In this document: positions 1 to 9,542 of the stretch, one piece after another
Layout of the letters: every line of letters begins with the position of its first letter
How positions within the stretch are numbered: position 1 is the stretch's first letter
NCBI RefSeq assembly: GCF_000003605.2
Contig: NW_003135350.1
Span: 421,628-445,015, forward strand
From: Saccoglossus kowalevskii
Lineage: Eukaryota; Hemichordata; Enteropneusta; Harrimaniidae
Length of the DNA: 23,388 nt
Direction of reading: 5' to 3'
Made by a program: the position numbers and the translations under genes
Notes under the pieces: generated by a model
Seen by the model: the letters and a program-made list of their open reading frames with translations, nothing else
What the model was told of the DNA's origin: nothing
Databases searched by the model: none

Positions 1-828
1 TATGTTGAAACAAGTCATCCTGTATACTGGGTTGGTTATAAAAGACAACAAGCTAAATATAGCACTTGATTTATTGTTATTGCCAAAAACACTGAAGGGT
101 GATGGGATAGCAAATCATGCAGTCCAATGCAAATTTTTCAGTTGCAGGAATAAAGGTATGAACAAAATTAGGGTTCAGTTCCTGGTGAGGGGTTAAGGTG
201 AACCAATGAACCAATCATATTGCTGCAACTGATTAATAAGGTTAACACACTATAACTGCCAAGAATTTTTGAACCATTTTGAAATTATATGAATTCATTG
301 GGAATAAAATCATTACATTGATATTTCACATGGTATTAGTTATAATGTTTGGAAATATGTTATAGAAAAATTCAGGTTTAAAAAAAAAAAAATTATGAAA
401 ATTATGCACATCTGAAATCTATCTTTATAAGTGCATGTACTGTCATTATTTGAATAAAATCAGAATATCTGAGAAATTCAAAGCAAGAGGGTCTTCACCT
501 GCGCATGCGCGGGAATTGAGTCCCAAGCGATGATAACAACACGCACTAAATCACAAAGGCTCATGGGTAAACGCTTGTTAGTAAACAATGACACGCTATA
601 GCCATCTGAGGCATGCGCAGGTAACCCCCACGCTTTAAGGTTGCAAAAACCTAAAGTAACTGAAATTAGGCAAATGTGTTCTTAAAAATGGCTACCAGTC
701 AGATTACGAGTGTGAAATGATATGCATATGTATATAATGTTATTGATCTAACTATGATTATAAATCACTTGCACGACTGAGGAATGACACTGAATTGATG
801 AATATACCAAAACATACAGGATACATAC
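1..828. other. left-edge noncoding stretch; introns or downstream part of the minus-strand FN3 gene
   Basis: No coding exon is supported here. A plus-strand open frame from the left edge to 196 has no recognisable domain and no splice sites that would make it an exon. The minus-strand FN3 gene must continue through or past this interval, because its FN3 exon ends in an open phase-1 donor at 829, but I could not find the next exon. The one structured item is the inverted repeat at 497-622. A poly-A run lies near 380-391. Confidence 0.4.
497..622. repeat. short foldback element with NRF1-like palindromic ends
   Basis: ACCTGCGCATGC at 497-508 is the exact reverse complement of GCATGCGCAGGT at 611-622, so the segment can fold into a 12-bp stem closing a loop of about 100 bases. 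The left arm continues into TGCGCATGCGC (500-510), which matches the core of the NRF1 (nuclear respiratory factor 1) site. Inside the loop is GCTCATGGGTAAA, also present near 22623. I infer a small non-autonomous foldback element. A promoter with NRF1 sites is the alternative, but no gene start is seen beside it. Confidence 0.45.
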
Positions 829-3800
829 CTAATTGTAAAGTCATTTCCTGTGCCTTCAACACTACCTCATCATCCACCTTACATTCACCAGTTACTTTAT
901 AGAGGACATTCGGAACCACATTAGGATGAATATAGTTAGAACCGCTGGTTGGTCGATTCGTATGGACATACTCCAATTTGCAGTACGAAACTTGACAATA
1001 ACTAATATCACATATAGCATCTCCAGTGAGCGGTGAAGACCAGGATATGGTAGAGGCTGTTGCATTGACATTCATGATGCATATTATTAGCTGTGCATCA
1101 CTGATTGAGGTATCTATCTCTGTGGAAAACAAATGGAAATTCATTAAACTATTATGTATAAATACCTGTTGTTGTCATGTACCGTAATAATTATAAAGGA
1201 GTCAGAATCATTTATTGAAAGCAAAGCAAAATACACATTTTTAAAAGGTTCAATGCTGCTTGTAGGTTTTGGCACAATAAATAAATATTCATGCAAGTTT
1301 TTAGAATATGCTAATGTTCATTAGAGGTACATATTGGAGCAACAGAATGTGAGTCTAATAAATTTGCAAAATGAAAAAAAGAGTATAACCGATAAATATA
1401 CAATATTAATGTATACATGCAGTATGAACAAGTTACTTGTTGACGGAAAAACATATACGGTGTTAACTGTATAGACAAGTTATTATTTAATGAATAAACA
1501 TATATTTCATGCGCTAAGGTCAAAAATCAAATCACACAGCTTATGACGAGAAACTGTAATGATTCATGTTGCACAAGAAAGTTTGCAAATATTTTGTGAG
1601 AACTGCAGTACTGGTAAAAGTTAAAAGAAATGTTTCATAATAATCAGTATCTAGGTTAGATCATGAAACTAGAAAATAAAAATAATTCTATGGTTACTTT
1701 ACTTTGATTTGATGGCAGTGTTTTATTGTTTCAATGCTCACCAACAGCATAGTGAAAATGAGTTACATGTACTTCAGTCTGTTCACTCAATCAATCATCA
1801 TAAGAAATAAAAAACACAACAACATTGGAATGATTGTTTGCTAACAAATTAGAAAAAAAATCATAGTACACAGCGATAACAATAGCATCCAGTCTTCTAT
1901 TCTCCTTTCTTTCTTCTGTGGTTTAATAATCTGTTTGCATTACAGTGCTTTGTGGAGGAACCGTGTTTATACAAGGACAAAATTCAATCATTTCTACCAG
2001 GAATACCCTGCATATATGTAAATGTTATCATGTGGAAGTTTTAGATACAATTTCTTTTGTAATTATCTCCCTTATTTTAAATCAATTGGACAGTATGTTT
2101 CACAGAATCTGTATACTAGTAAGTACTAAATTGGCAACAACTAATTTGTGTGATTATAACTGGCATTGATGTAGTTTAGGGGTGGGTGATAGTTCTGTCA
2201 TATGATGGCCATTTTTAATTGAACAAGTCACAATTGCAATACTTTAGGATTATACAGTAGTGCTGTACAAATTAAAGTCATTAAAATCAGGGTTGGGGTC
2301 AGTATATGGTTTTAGTTAAGTTTGACATGATTTAGGGTTTGAAATATAACTCAAACACTTTATAACCTTTGTATAGAGTAAACCAGAATAACTGGAGCGT
2401 AACAAAACAGCTGCTGAAAGAAACTAGTTAACTCATCCATGATGAATCACAGCACGATTTACATACCGGTAGTCAATAACACTGACACCCCCAACCCCCC
2501 CTTGAGGGATAGAGATGGTTACAACTAAAGAAAAATTAAAGCAGAAGAAAAAAAAACATTATACAGAAACACTAACACACGCACATGCACACACACAAAA
2601 TTAATGAACTAATAGATTTGTGACATTTGTAACCAAAACTAGGAAGAACACGAAACCTATTTAATTATCAAGTGCAATTAATACCGAGATCTCAGTAAAA
2701 AACTATTTAGCATTGCTGACTCGCACATCCAGAGCACAGCTCACCAAGTTAATTGATAGTACAAGTGGCTGCTTGTTTGCATCATAGAAAGTAGAAGGAC
2801 ACGGAAGGTACACGGCAAAAACTGGTTTGGAAATCAAATAGGTCAATTCGGTCATTCAGGAGAATTTTTTTGTGGTGCCCAACTCTAAGTTCAAGAGTGT
2901 GGTTCCTCAAAACTCTTCCAACTTCAAGATTAATAAGAGTGTGGTCACTCAGAATATTAATAGGCAACCCCGAAAATTTGTGTTTACAAGTATCAAGTTA
3001 ATATATAATAATAATATTTTTTCAACACTAAAATAAACTACAGTGAGTTTATTTTATGGTCATATAAAATAAGATTAAATAAAATAAAATAAAATAAAAT
3101 ACAGTAAAGTTAAACAAAATATAAAAACTAATATTAAAAAATAATATTATAAACAAACACATTAAATCTTTTTAAAATAAACTACAATTTAACTACACAT
3201 ACAATACAATAATAGATTTTAAATAAAAAACAACTAAATCACACTGAAAATATAGAACAACATTACATTAATTGATTTTCACCTTTTCGTTTCTTATTTT
3301 GTACGTAATTTGTATCTCAGACAACCAACGCAAACAGACTAGCAATGCCTATTGTTTAAGGTGTTAGTCGGCTTAATTCTATTTGCTATGCGTGCCACGC
3401 TCAGTTGTATTGATATAGACACCGTTGAGGTTTACCGAACACCGGATACTCTGCACACTTTGCACTTCCTCGAAAACTGCATATATTTTCGTAAAACAGA
3501 TTCAGGCATTTTTAAAACAAAAGGAGATGCGTTCAGGACAATTTTACCTTTTAGGCAAGTTACAAGTAACTAAATTTCTTAGTGTATACCTCAAATAGTT
3601 TTTGAATATATAACGAGCAACTCTGAAGCAATATTTCTCGTTGTTGTGGATTTTGCGTAGGGTTTCCGTGATTTTTTTGGGGGGAAGGGCATATCGCTGC
3701 GTTTCAACCCATCTTACGACATTGTGTTAAACAGTTTTGTTTTTGTGTTCAGAAGTACTAAAACATGGGATAGCCAGTGTCATATACATGATATCTCTCA

Positions 3801-4342
3801 GCGTAATCTGGTTTATGTCTCGCGATATCTCGCAATAGTTGGTTGGAATATGAATAGATCTCCCGATATTTTGCAAGATCTCATTGCTCCGCAACGTTTA
3901 CTAGATATGATGAGAAAAGATAACCTAAACAAACGTGGCACGCATTACTTCAATAGAAAATGACGCGTTGCCAGTTTATTTGGTTGGTTGTCTGAGTTTT
4001 CATGTAAAGAATCACAATATACTTGTTGTTGTACAGTACAGTACAAGACACTAACTACTTCTGCTAAGAAGAAGTCTGTCCAAATTCTAGAGAAACACAT
4101 GGTACACTAGCTAGTGCCGCCAAAGCTTCGTACAACTACTACTATGAAATAGACTCGACAGTGATACGGTCTGGCAATTTCATTATGCAGTATGCGTACA
4201 CATCAAAAACAAGTTCCAAACTCGTAAACTCATACGCTACACATTCCCGTAAATAAATACAAATACTCTTACCTGGCGCCCGTTTTTCGGGTTTTCCCTG
4301 AACTATGACAAAAAAGAGGAAGACTGGAATAGGAAGCATCAT
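829..4342 (-). CDS. 5' part of a secreted or membrane protein gene: signal peptide exon plus FN3 exon (partial)
   Basis: Two coding exons join in frame on the minus strand. Exon 1 (4342 down to 4273) begins with tandem Met codons, encodes a hydrophobic signal peptide (about residues 1-16, core PVFLFFVIV), then a short basic stretch, and ends at a strong donor, CAG/GTAAGAG, in phase 1. Exon 2 (1119 down to 829) follows a TTTTCCACAG acceptor, is 291 nt (97 codons), and ends in phase 1 at TTAG/GTATGT. It encodes one fibronectin type III-like domain, about residues 30-118: STISW with the strand-B Trp at 50, YCQVSY in strand C, and VLYKVTGEC at the Tyr-containing E/F strands. A possible N-glycosylation site is Asn42 (NAT). 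Symmetric phase 1-1 exons are typical of extracellular FN3 modules. The gene continues off the left edge, so a transmembrane segment or more modules are unknown. The 3.15-kb intron contains other features. Exon 1 could instead splice to an unseen exon. Confidence 0.6.
1120..3387. other. intron 1 of the FN3 gene; AT-rich, no supported exon
   Basis: This is most of the intron between the FN3 exon and the signal-peptide exon. Open frames here (for example minus 1311-1523, plus 1945-2169, minus 2782-2967) lack splice sites and domain motifs. Notable simple sequence is a C-rich run near 2488-2502, a short CA-rich tract near 2577-2597, and the pentanucleotide tract and hairpin at 3029-3100. Confidence 0.45.
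3029..3100. repeat. AT-rich hairpin followed by (TAAAA)n microsatellite
   Basis: TAAAATAAACT at 3029-3039 is perfectly reverse-complementary to 3046-3056, giving an 11-bp stem with a 6-base loop. It is followed by about five TAAAA units (roughly 3075-3100). The 14-mer TAAAATAAACTACA recurs directly at 3173-3186. This looks like low-complexity expansion, not a functional element. Confidence 0.6.
3388..3963 (+). CDS. possible two-exon gene, unrecognised 125-residue protein, nested in the FN3 gene intron
   Basis: I do not recognise this protein. Exon 1 runs from ATG at 3388 to 3554 and ends in phase 2 at AG/GCAAGT, the consensus of the minor GC-AG intron class. The intron (3555-3752) ends in a T-rich tract and TTCAG. 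Exon 2 (3753-3963) completes an Arg codon and stays open to a TGA stop, so the 378-nt CDS is in frame. The product is hydrophilic, without a signal peptide, with a basic C-terminus rich in Asp, Arg and Asn (QDLIAPQRLLDMM). Start choice is weak: an upstream ATG at 3345 opens a four-codon uORF, and 3388 has only G at -3. It lies on the strand opposite to the FN3 gene, inside its first intron. The alternative is chance open frames joined by chance splice sites. Confidence 0.35.
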
Positions 4343-6300
4343 TTTGAGAGTTCATATACTTCATATACAGTGATATTCATATGAAAATATTACAAATCGA
4401 TCGGAGCTTTGGTCGGAACGAAAAATCAAAACCAGTGGTTGCCATTTTGAATAACGCCATCAATAGATTTGCGTGATTTGTTACTTTGTTTTTCGATGAT
4501 ACTGACTCAAGGTAAATATGAGGGCGCTTCAGCTAACACGAGTAAATGCATGGTAAAAAAAACTTACAAACTTTACAAGCATTCCGCGTTTGTGTTAGTG
4601 ATTTGGAAGAGAATATTTTATTCAGCTGTAATTTCCAATATTGTGGGGTTAGTGAAAATATTATAGATATACCAGTCAATCTCGCGTACGTGACAATAAA
4701 TTAAATCACGTCAATGTCACGGAATAATTGTATGTAATATTGTAACTGTTCAGGTTGTGAGACCACAAAAGCCTATAGTTGATATTGAAACTATTAGTTC
4801 ACTGACTGGGCGAGCATATCATCTTTCCAGTGGGCATCAAGCCTAGATTTGAAACAGCTCATTGACGGAGCAGAAACATTATGCTCAGGTAAAGATTTCC
4901 AGGGGTTACTATAATATTACTACATTGTTTGCAAAAGCAGCGGCTACTTGCTGGCTGTAGTATTTTGAAAATTTCAATGTATAGACTCTCGTATTGGTAT
5001 TTCTGTCTGGAGCTAGCTAGTCATGGGTGATCAATGTTATATAATTCATGAAGTAATTTGTAAGTCTCAGCCATGTCTCCACGAGCACGTGCACGTCTGT
5101 AGGACAGTCATTCTGTACAAGAAAAAAATGCTCATGTCTGTAATCAAGCTGGTTTTCCTGCGTTGCAAACTCTCAATAGCATTAATATCCCCGGGGGCAA
5201 TACATAGAACTTGCCTAATGGGGACTTGCCCCTGAAATTGTTCTCGTTTTTTGGATTTTAGGTATAAGTATCGGTCTTATATCTGGTCAAGATAGGTATA
5301 AATATCGGTAATATTTTTCCGATTTGGTACTGTTGTTTCTCATTTAAGGATGTAGTAGAGGTTTTTTTTCTTTGAAAATATCAAATTTACCAACCTAAAA
5401 ACCTGAACATTGTTTTAATAATATGCTCTTATGTAAGTGACAGAGGTGTTTCTATGGTTGGTTAAAATACATATTTTAATAAATCAATATACAATGCAAC
5501 TGTTGGCTTACATGTGCTTTTATTGGAGATGCTCTTCTAATACAGCACTTACGTTTCGTAATATGTGACTCAAAGTTTGGTAAAAGACAATTTATACAGG
5601 TTTTATTAAAAATTCTGTGATTTTCGGGGAAATGTAATCAGCAATGTACATACACCTTCATTACTTGGCAGCTAAAATGTAGATTTCTTTCAGGTGCATG
5701 GGATTTCCTTTGCTACCTAAAATTATAAGTAAGTTGTTTTACTTTTCTTAGCAAACTATCCAGCCAGTGGTGGCAAATGACACTTGTAGATCCAGAAGCT
5801 CTCATTTTCATTCTCAATTAATTCAAATTATTTTCTCTCTCTAAAGGCCGAAGTCAGTCGACTCGATTGATAATCCTTCTTAGTGTTTTGGTGGTGCATT
5901 TCCTGTTCGTGTATTTTGACATATCTCACCCACTTACCAGGAAATAAAAGTTCTCACAATTCTTCTACCAGCCTATACAGAATTGCTTTTAAAATGGTTA
6001 TCAATCACGTTCGGCAAAGTTCATTTTCAGATAAATTTTAGTACCGTAACATTTTGTTGGTCGCACGTGGAACAACAATTCACAGTAATTGGAATAAATG
6101 GAATTTCAATTTTTCGATATTATCGCTAACGTAGTTAAACAGCGAACAGCATTCCAATGAAAATTTTCTCTTTGTTTTGTATGTAATTGAAACTTATGAA
6201 TACACATTTTTATGCAGCTTGAGTTGTATTATCACTTTGACCTGTAAAAAACAAAGGGGCGGAGCCATGGTGATGAGCAATGAATTTTTAGATCACACTG
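4343..6300. other. intergenic, about 2 kb, no supported gene
   Basis: The promoter and 5' UTR of the minus-strand FN3 gene must begin just above 4342, but no clear TATA box is seen. The remainder is AT-rich and without coding signals; the open frames near 4469-4666 and 5023-5235 have no domain or conserved splice structure. Small local repeats only: GGTATAAGTATCGGT near 5261 recurs with one change near 5297. Confidence 0.45.
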
Positions 6301-6311
6301 GAAATTCAAAC

Positions 6312-6538
6312 TCAAATTCAATGTTTTTTTATGTTTACCACCATCATCACCACAGCAATAATAGCTACGAGGACGGTGATCCAGCAGTCCAGTACCGGTT
6401 TCAAAATGGACTGTGTCATGAACGAAGAATTAACACCGTCAAATGACAATACTCCATAGGTCGCCAGCTTGTTTACGAGCGATTACCGCACAATACCCCT
6501 TAGTTTTCTTTCAGTGCCAATCGATTATGTTGGTTACA
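6312..6538 (+). repeat. inverted duplication, copy A (partner at 7320-7570)
   Basis: This segment reappears in reverse complement at 7320-7570. The best blocks are 6376-6393 against 7498-7515 (17 of 18 matching), the stretch around 6467-6498 against about 7361-7390, and 6505-6533 against about 7323-7355. An open frame crosses it and encodes a His-rich run, then DPAVQ and HERR; the partner encodes DPAVQ and HERR in the same relative frame. Over 20 aligned codons I count no indel, 3 silent and 7 replacement differences, so coding constraint is not demonstrated. It could be a decayed exon pair, a duplicated promoter flank or a repeat family. Confidence 0.6.
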
Positions 6539-6598
6539 CCATCTTCGCAACGAACCAACATAATTGTTAATTACAGGTTAGCATATTCTCAGTGAATG

Positions 6599-6766
6599 AA
6601 TTCAATGGAAGTTGAATTCAATTAGCCAATCAACGAGCACAGTGCCCAACGACGTCATTTTAAAACGTTCTATGTTATTCAATCGACCTATGGCAACCCA
6701 TTTCAGGGTAAATTTGAATTGTGAAATTAATAAATATTCATAAAGATGAAGGGAATGTCTTTGTTG
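6599..6766 (+). repeat. direct duplication, copy B1, with CCAAT and CRE-like motifs
   Basis: About 165 bases here match 8911-9066 in the same orientation with scattered substitutions and short indels; the blocks around AATCAACGAGCACAGTG and TTTGAATTGTGAAAT are nearly unchanged. A CCAAT box (6626-6630) lies 25 bases before GACGTCAT (6651-6658), a 7-of-8 match to the CREB/ATF palindrome, and the other copy keeps the same 25-base spacing. The motifs suggest a promoter or enhancer cassette, but no transcript start is evident immediately downstream. Confidence 0.6.
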
Positions 6767-7319
6767 CGTTTAGAGTAGCAAACGATGTTCATTTTGAAAA
6801 TGTATTTGTTCAGTTCCGTCCCCGAATACTTTTACCTACAGTCTAATTCCCCTTTTCCCGATCGCCCGAGTGGCTTCGCCATGAGTTGACACGCCCGTGG
6901 TGGGAATACCTTGACTTTTTATAAACCATTGTCGTGGTATAGATAGTATTTTTCTAAAATTTGTATGTTTTATATTTGTGTTTTAGCAGTTAGTGTAATC
7001 ATTTTAATTCCTTCAGAGGAATTTTAAGTATTTCAATAAACTAAACTAAATTGGACAACAACAGGCTGCCCATACCCTGCAGCTGGGTAATGCACAACGT
7101 TGTCACAATTTTGGGACATAAAAAGTTCCAAATATATCAATAATTCTACGGTTCAAGCTCATTCACATTAAATATTTGAAATATACATTAATAAGCAATA
7201 TAGCAAATCATGAAACAGGTAGAAATATTCCGAGACGTAACTAGACAGATACATTGAAACAGTTAGGTTCTAACACGTACTTTACGATTATTTTCTATTG
7301 GTTAGTTTCAAAAATAGTG
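6767..7319. other. spacer between copies B1 and A'
   Basis: No coding or RNA gene is seen. The sequence is AT-rich with a few CpG-containing stretches near 6855-6900. It lies upstream of the Tctex1 gene and may contain distal regulatory sequence, but I found no convincing motif. Confidence 0.35.
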
Positions 7320-7570
7320 TCATCAACATTATCGATTGGCACTGAAAAGAAAAGTGCGGTATTGTGTGATAATCGCTCATAAACAAGCTTGCAACCTGTA
7401 TCACCATTCTTAAGTACCATTTCATCGATGTTGCAGGTTGTTTATTGAAGTTCAAGTTATTTCTTCGTTCGTGATATAGTTCGTATTGCAGCTGGGACTG
7501 GACCGCTGGATCACTACGGTCGTATCTGCTGTTGTTGTGTTGGTGGTGAACATAATCTGCTAATCTAACT
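7320..7570 (-). repeat. inverted duplication, copy A' (partner at 6312-6538), antisense ORF
   Basis: On the minus strand this segment carries an open frame starting with ATG at 7611 and running to 7288 (107 codons). It covers the duplicated part and overlaps the 5' flank of the Tctex1 gene head to head. The encoded peptide has no domain I recognise; it is rich in His, Asn and Arg near its start and shares DPAVQ and HERR with copy A. Whether it is transcribed is unknown. I read it mainly as one arm of a local inverted duplication, and the open frame may be fortuitous. Confidence 0.5.
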
Positions 7571-7659
7571 TTGAAAGAGTGGCTGAATTTCAAGAGTATA
7601 CTTTCAGACATTGTACAGGAAACGGATTTCGGCCAAAGAATTCATTACTTGTCGTCATC

Positions 7660-8310
7660 ATGGCCACCACTGCTTCGTTTCCTCCCTTGAAAAAGACTAC
7701 ACTCCAACTGCACGACCATCAACAACCCGGCCGTCGATTGAGCATTCGGAAAGTGTCAACAGATAGGAGAATGTCAATCGCATCAATGAATAGCAACGGC
7801 GAGGGTTCTCGAAAAAGGGCTTCAGTGGCTTCGCTGGGCGCTATGACGCAGACGGGTCGACGATTGTCGCGAATTGGTTCCATATGGGGCACTGGTGGTG
7901 GGAAGGCGGTGACCGCACCTAGTCAACAAAGCAACCAACGTCCACAAATTAAGTATGAAAACACGTACAAGATGAAGCCGGACTCCAACTGCAAGTTCGA
8001 CATCACCAAAGTAAGAAAGATTATAAAGTCCAACATGGAATTAATGCTCGCCGATACGAGATACAACCCAGTGTCGGCAAAGGTAGCCTCCACCCAACTC
8101 AGTGAACAGATAAAACAGAGCGTGAGAGATCAGGGCTACGCGAGGTATAAACTTGTCTGCCACGTGTTTATCGGTGAACGCAAAGGCCAAGGACTAGAAG
8201 TTGCCAGCCAGTCTGTTTGGGACGCGAGCACCGACAATTTCGCTACAGAAAGTTATGAAAATTCATCTCTATATGCCGTGGCATCCGTTTATGGGATTTA
8301 TTACGAGTAG
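7660..8310 (+). CDS. Tctex1-domain (dynein light chain Tctex-type, DYNLT4/DYNLT5-like) protein, intronless
   Basis: The 216-residue product ends in a complete Tctex1 domain, about residues 99-216. Visible family hallmarks are the ENTYKM start, the helix around DITKVRKIIKS, the RYKLVCHVFIGE strand (162-173), GQG at 176-178, the SVWDASTDNF segment (185-194) and the C-terminal SLYAVASVYGIYYE. Tctex1 proteins are light chains that dimerise and bind dynein intermediate chains or act in cilia. A long N-terminal basic extension sets it with the TCTEX1D1/D4 (DYNLT5/DYNLT4) subgroup. That extension carries four R/K-R-x-S sites (Ser28, 39, 55, 70), matching the PKA consensus. I chose ATG 7660 (G at +4) because the frame upstream to 7579 has no ATG. 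There is no intron; mammalian TCTEX1D4 is also single-exon, though a retrocopy is possible. Gene-specific orthology is not settled. Confidence 0.88.
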   Translation: MATTASFPPLKKTTLQLHDHQQPGRRLSIRKVSTDRRMSIASMNSNGEGSRKRASVASLGAMTQTGRRLSRIGSIWGTGGGKAVTAPSQQSNQRPQIKYENTYKMKPDSNCKFDITKVRKIIKSNMELMLADTRYNPVSAKVASTQLSEQIKQSVRDQGYARYKLVCHVFIGERKGQGLEVASQSVWDASTDNFATESYENSSLYAVASVYGIYYE

Positions 8311-8910
8311 AACCAGGCATAGATCGGACAATACTTGCACGTCGCTTCGTAAGAAAAAGACGACACAATTGGTGTAAAATTGGTGTTGTTATATGTCTGT
8401 TATATTGTCACAATTGAACATGTAAGCCAAAACAAAGCATCCATTCGTAATCCATTGTTGCAAGTTTTACGTCTGCCTCGGACGGACACTTGCCATTGTT
8501 CGCTGCATGTGTGTCCATGGCAACTCAGAAACATTTGCAGATAGTCTCTTAATTGCGCATTAAAGTTGCACTCTGAGAGCATTTTTATGGTTTTATTGGA
8601 AGTCTTGGGACTATTGTGTGATATATTCAATGATCTGAAATCGCGTGCATTGGAGCACTATTCAAAATTGTTAGCAAAAAGAAAATCGAACTTATTCTCA
8701 AATAGGAAGCCTAAACGATCGGTAGCCTCCACATCGAACGTTTATTAAATATATTTTCCACAATTCACTCAAATTCAATAATTTGACATAATAGTGCTAA
8801 AACCCCAGTAAAGTAGTTGCATGGAATGCTTTCAGAAGTTAACTTTAAAGCTGAATACTTTCTCATACTCTTGGTGCATTTCCTTCATCTTTATTTACTA
8901 AATATTAATA
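8311..8910 (+). other. 3' region of the Tctex1 gene
   Basis: This is probably 3' UTR and flank. ATTAAA at 8559-8564, a common variant polyadenylation signal, is followed by T-rich sequence and is the nearest plausible 3' end. GTGTCCATGGCAAC at 8511-8524 is one base from the RFX X-box consensus. A short open frame from ATG 8587 (53 codons, basic C-terminal half) is not supported as a gene. Confidence 0.35.
8511..8524 (+). promoter_or_regulatory. near-consensus RFX X-box
   Basis: GTGTCCATGGCAAC fits GTNRCC-N2-RGYAAC except for one position (T in place of a purine). RFX factors drive ciliary genes in animals, and the neighbouring gene is of a ciliary or dynein family. The site lies 200 bases downstream of the stop codon, not in the promoter, so function is uncertain. 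Confidence 0.25.
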
Positions 8911-9066
8911 AATTCCAATGGAAGTTGGATCAACCAGCCAATCAACGAGCACAGTGCATAACGACGTCATTTGCAACGTTGCAGTTTTATTCAATCGACC
9001 AATAGAAACCTCTCGTTTCAGTTTGAATTGTGAAATAATTATAAGGGTGAAGGGAATCTCTTTGTA
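8911..9066 (+). repeat. direct duplication, copy B2, with two CCAAT boxes and a CRE-like site
   Basis: This is the second copy of 6599-6766. It keeps CCAAT at 8938-8942 and GACGTCAT at 8963-8970 at identical spacing and has a further CCAAT at 8999-9003, where copy B1 reads CCTAT. No open frame or clear gene start follows within 1 kb. AATAAA occurs just beyond it at 9130-9135. Confidence 0.6.
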
Positions 9067-9392
9067 GATTTTTTTTAATTATCATATCGTAGATTTTTTT
9101 GGGGAAAATTTGATGTATTTAAGCTGTTAAATAAAATATGATTAATTAAAACATACATAACAGTTCAACAACTTATTTTTTATACTGATATCATTGCGGT
9201 TTACTATAACACATAATTGATTCATTATTTGCAACCAGACTGTCTAATTTTCTTTGTGATTACTAGAATTAACCCAAACTGTCGACAATAATTTCTCTAG
9301 ACATCATCGAAATTTTCACCTTATTATTCGAGACTTGTTTTTGCCAGGGCCTCCATGGTTCCATTCTGTATCTAATCGCATCCACTATACCA
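9067..9392. other. AT-rich intergenic, nothing recognised
   Basis: I see only AT-rich sequence with T runs near 9068-9075 and 9096-9102 and one AATAAA. There is no coding frame, RNA gene or repeat that I can match elsewhere in the window. Confidence 0.4.
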
Positions 9393-9536
9393 AGCAAATA
9401 ACACCGAATAAACGGCAAGGTAAAGACTATGTCTAATTATAGTAAACACGTACTGCGTGCGTGACTCGAACCGGCGCTCGCGTACGACATCTAATCGCCT
9501 AGCTTCACGCCACTACACGTCTTCCCCTCGGCCACC
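9393..9536 (-). mobile_element. tRNA-derived SINE, copy 1
   Basis: Read on the minus strand, the 144 bases start with GTGGCCGAGGGG, containing an A-box match (TGGCCGAGGGG). GGTTCGAGTCA (9472 to 9462) follows 62 bases from the A-box start and matches the pol III B-box. The long A-to-B distance resembles a type II (Leu/Ser) tRNA with a variable arm. After the tRNA-like head comes an unrelated tail ending in GTTATTTGCT. An almost identical 144-base copy sits at 18103-18246 (about 8 differences) and an older one at 15985-16129. No poly-A tail or target-site duplication was clear. Confidence 0.75.
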
Positions 9537-9542
9537 GGGCTT

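Noticed and set aside
2782-2967. minus-strand frame with two similar HTL...EVG / HTLELRVG peptides, possible extra exon of the FN3 gene
   Set aside because: No acceptor or donor of useful quality lies at its ends, and the peptide repeat reflects a short DNA repeat.
4495-4510. possible plus-strand first exon (MILTQ) with donor CAAG/GTAAAT, divergent to the FN3 gene
   Set aside because: Very short, only moderate donor and start context, and no following exon was found.
7131-7160. B-box-like GGTTCAAGCTC suggesting a tRNA
   Set aside because: No A-box or cloverleaf stems lie upstream at a suitable distance.
7579-7659. 27-codon N-terminal extension of the Tctex1 protein
   Set aside because: It contains no ATG and begins only with GTG; the first ATG at 7660 has better context.
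7744-7770. PP1-docking RVxF motif expected from mammalian TCTEX1D4
   Set aside because: The closest match, RKVST, lacks the required aromatic residue.
8566-8748. short basic open frame downstream of the Tctex1 gene
   Set aside because: It begins at TTG or at an ATG without context, lies in the presumed 3' UTR and has no recognisable homology.
9462-9536. true tRNA-Leu or tRNA-Ser gene
   Set aside because: A- and B-boxes are present, but acceptor and anticodon stems do not form and the same unit with the same unrelated tail recurs, so it is a SINE head.
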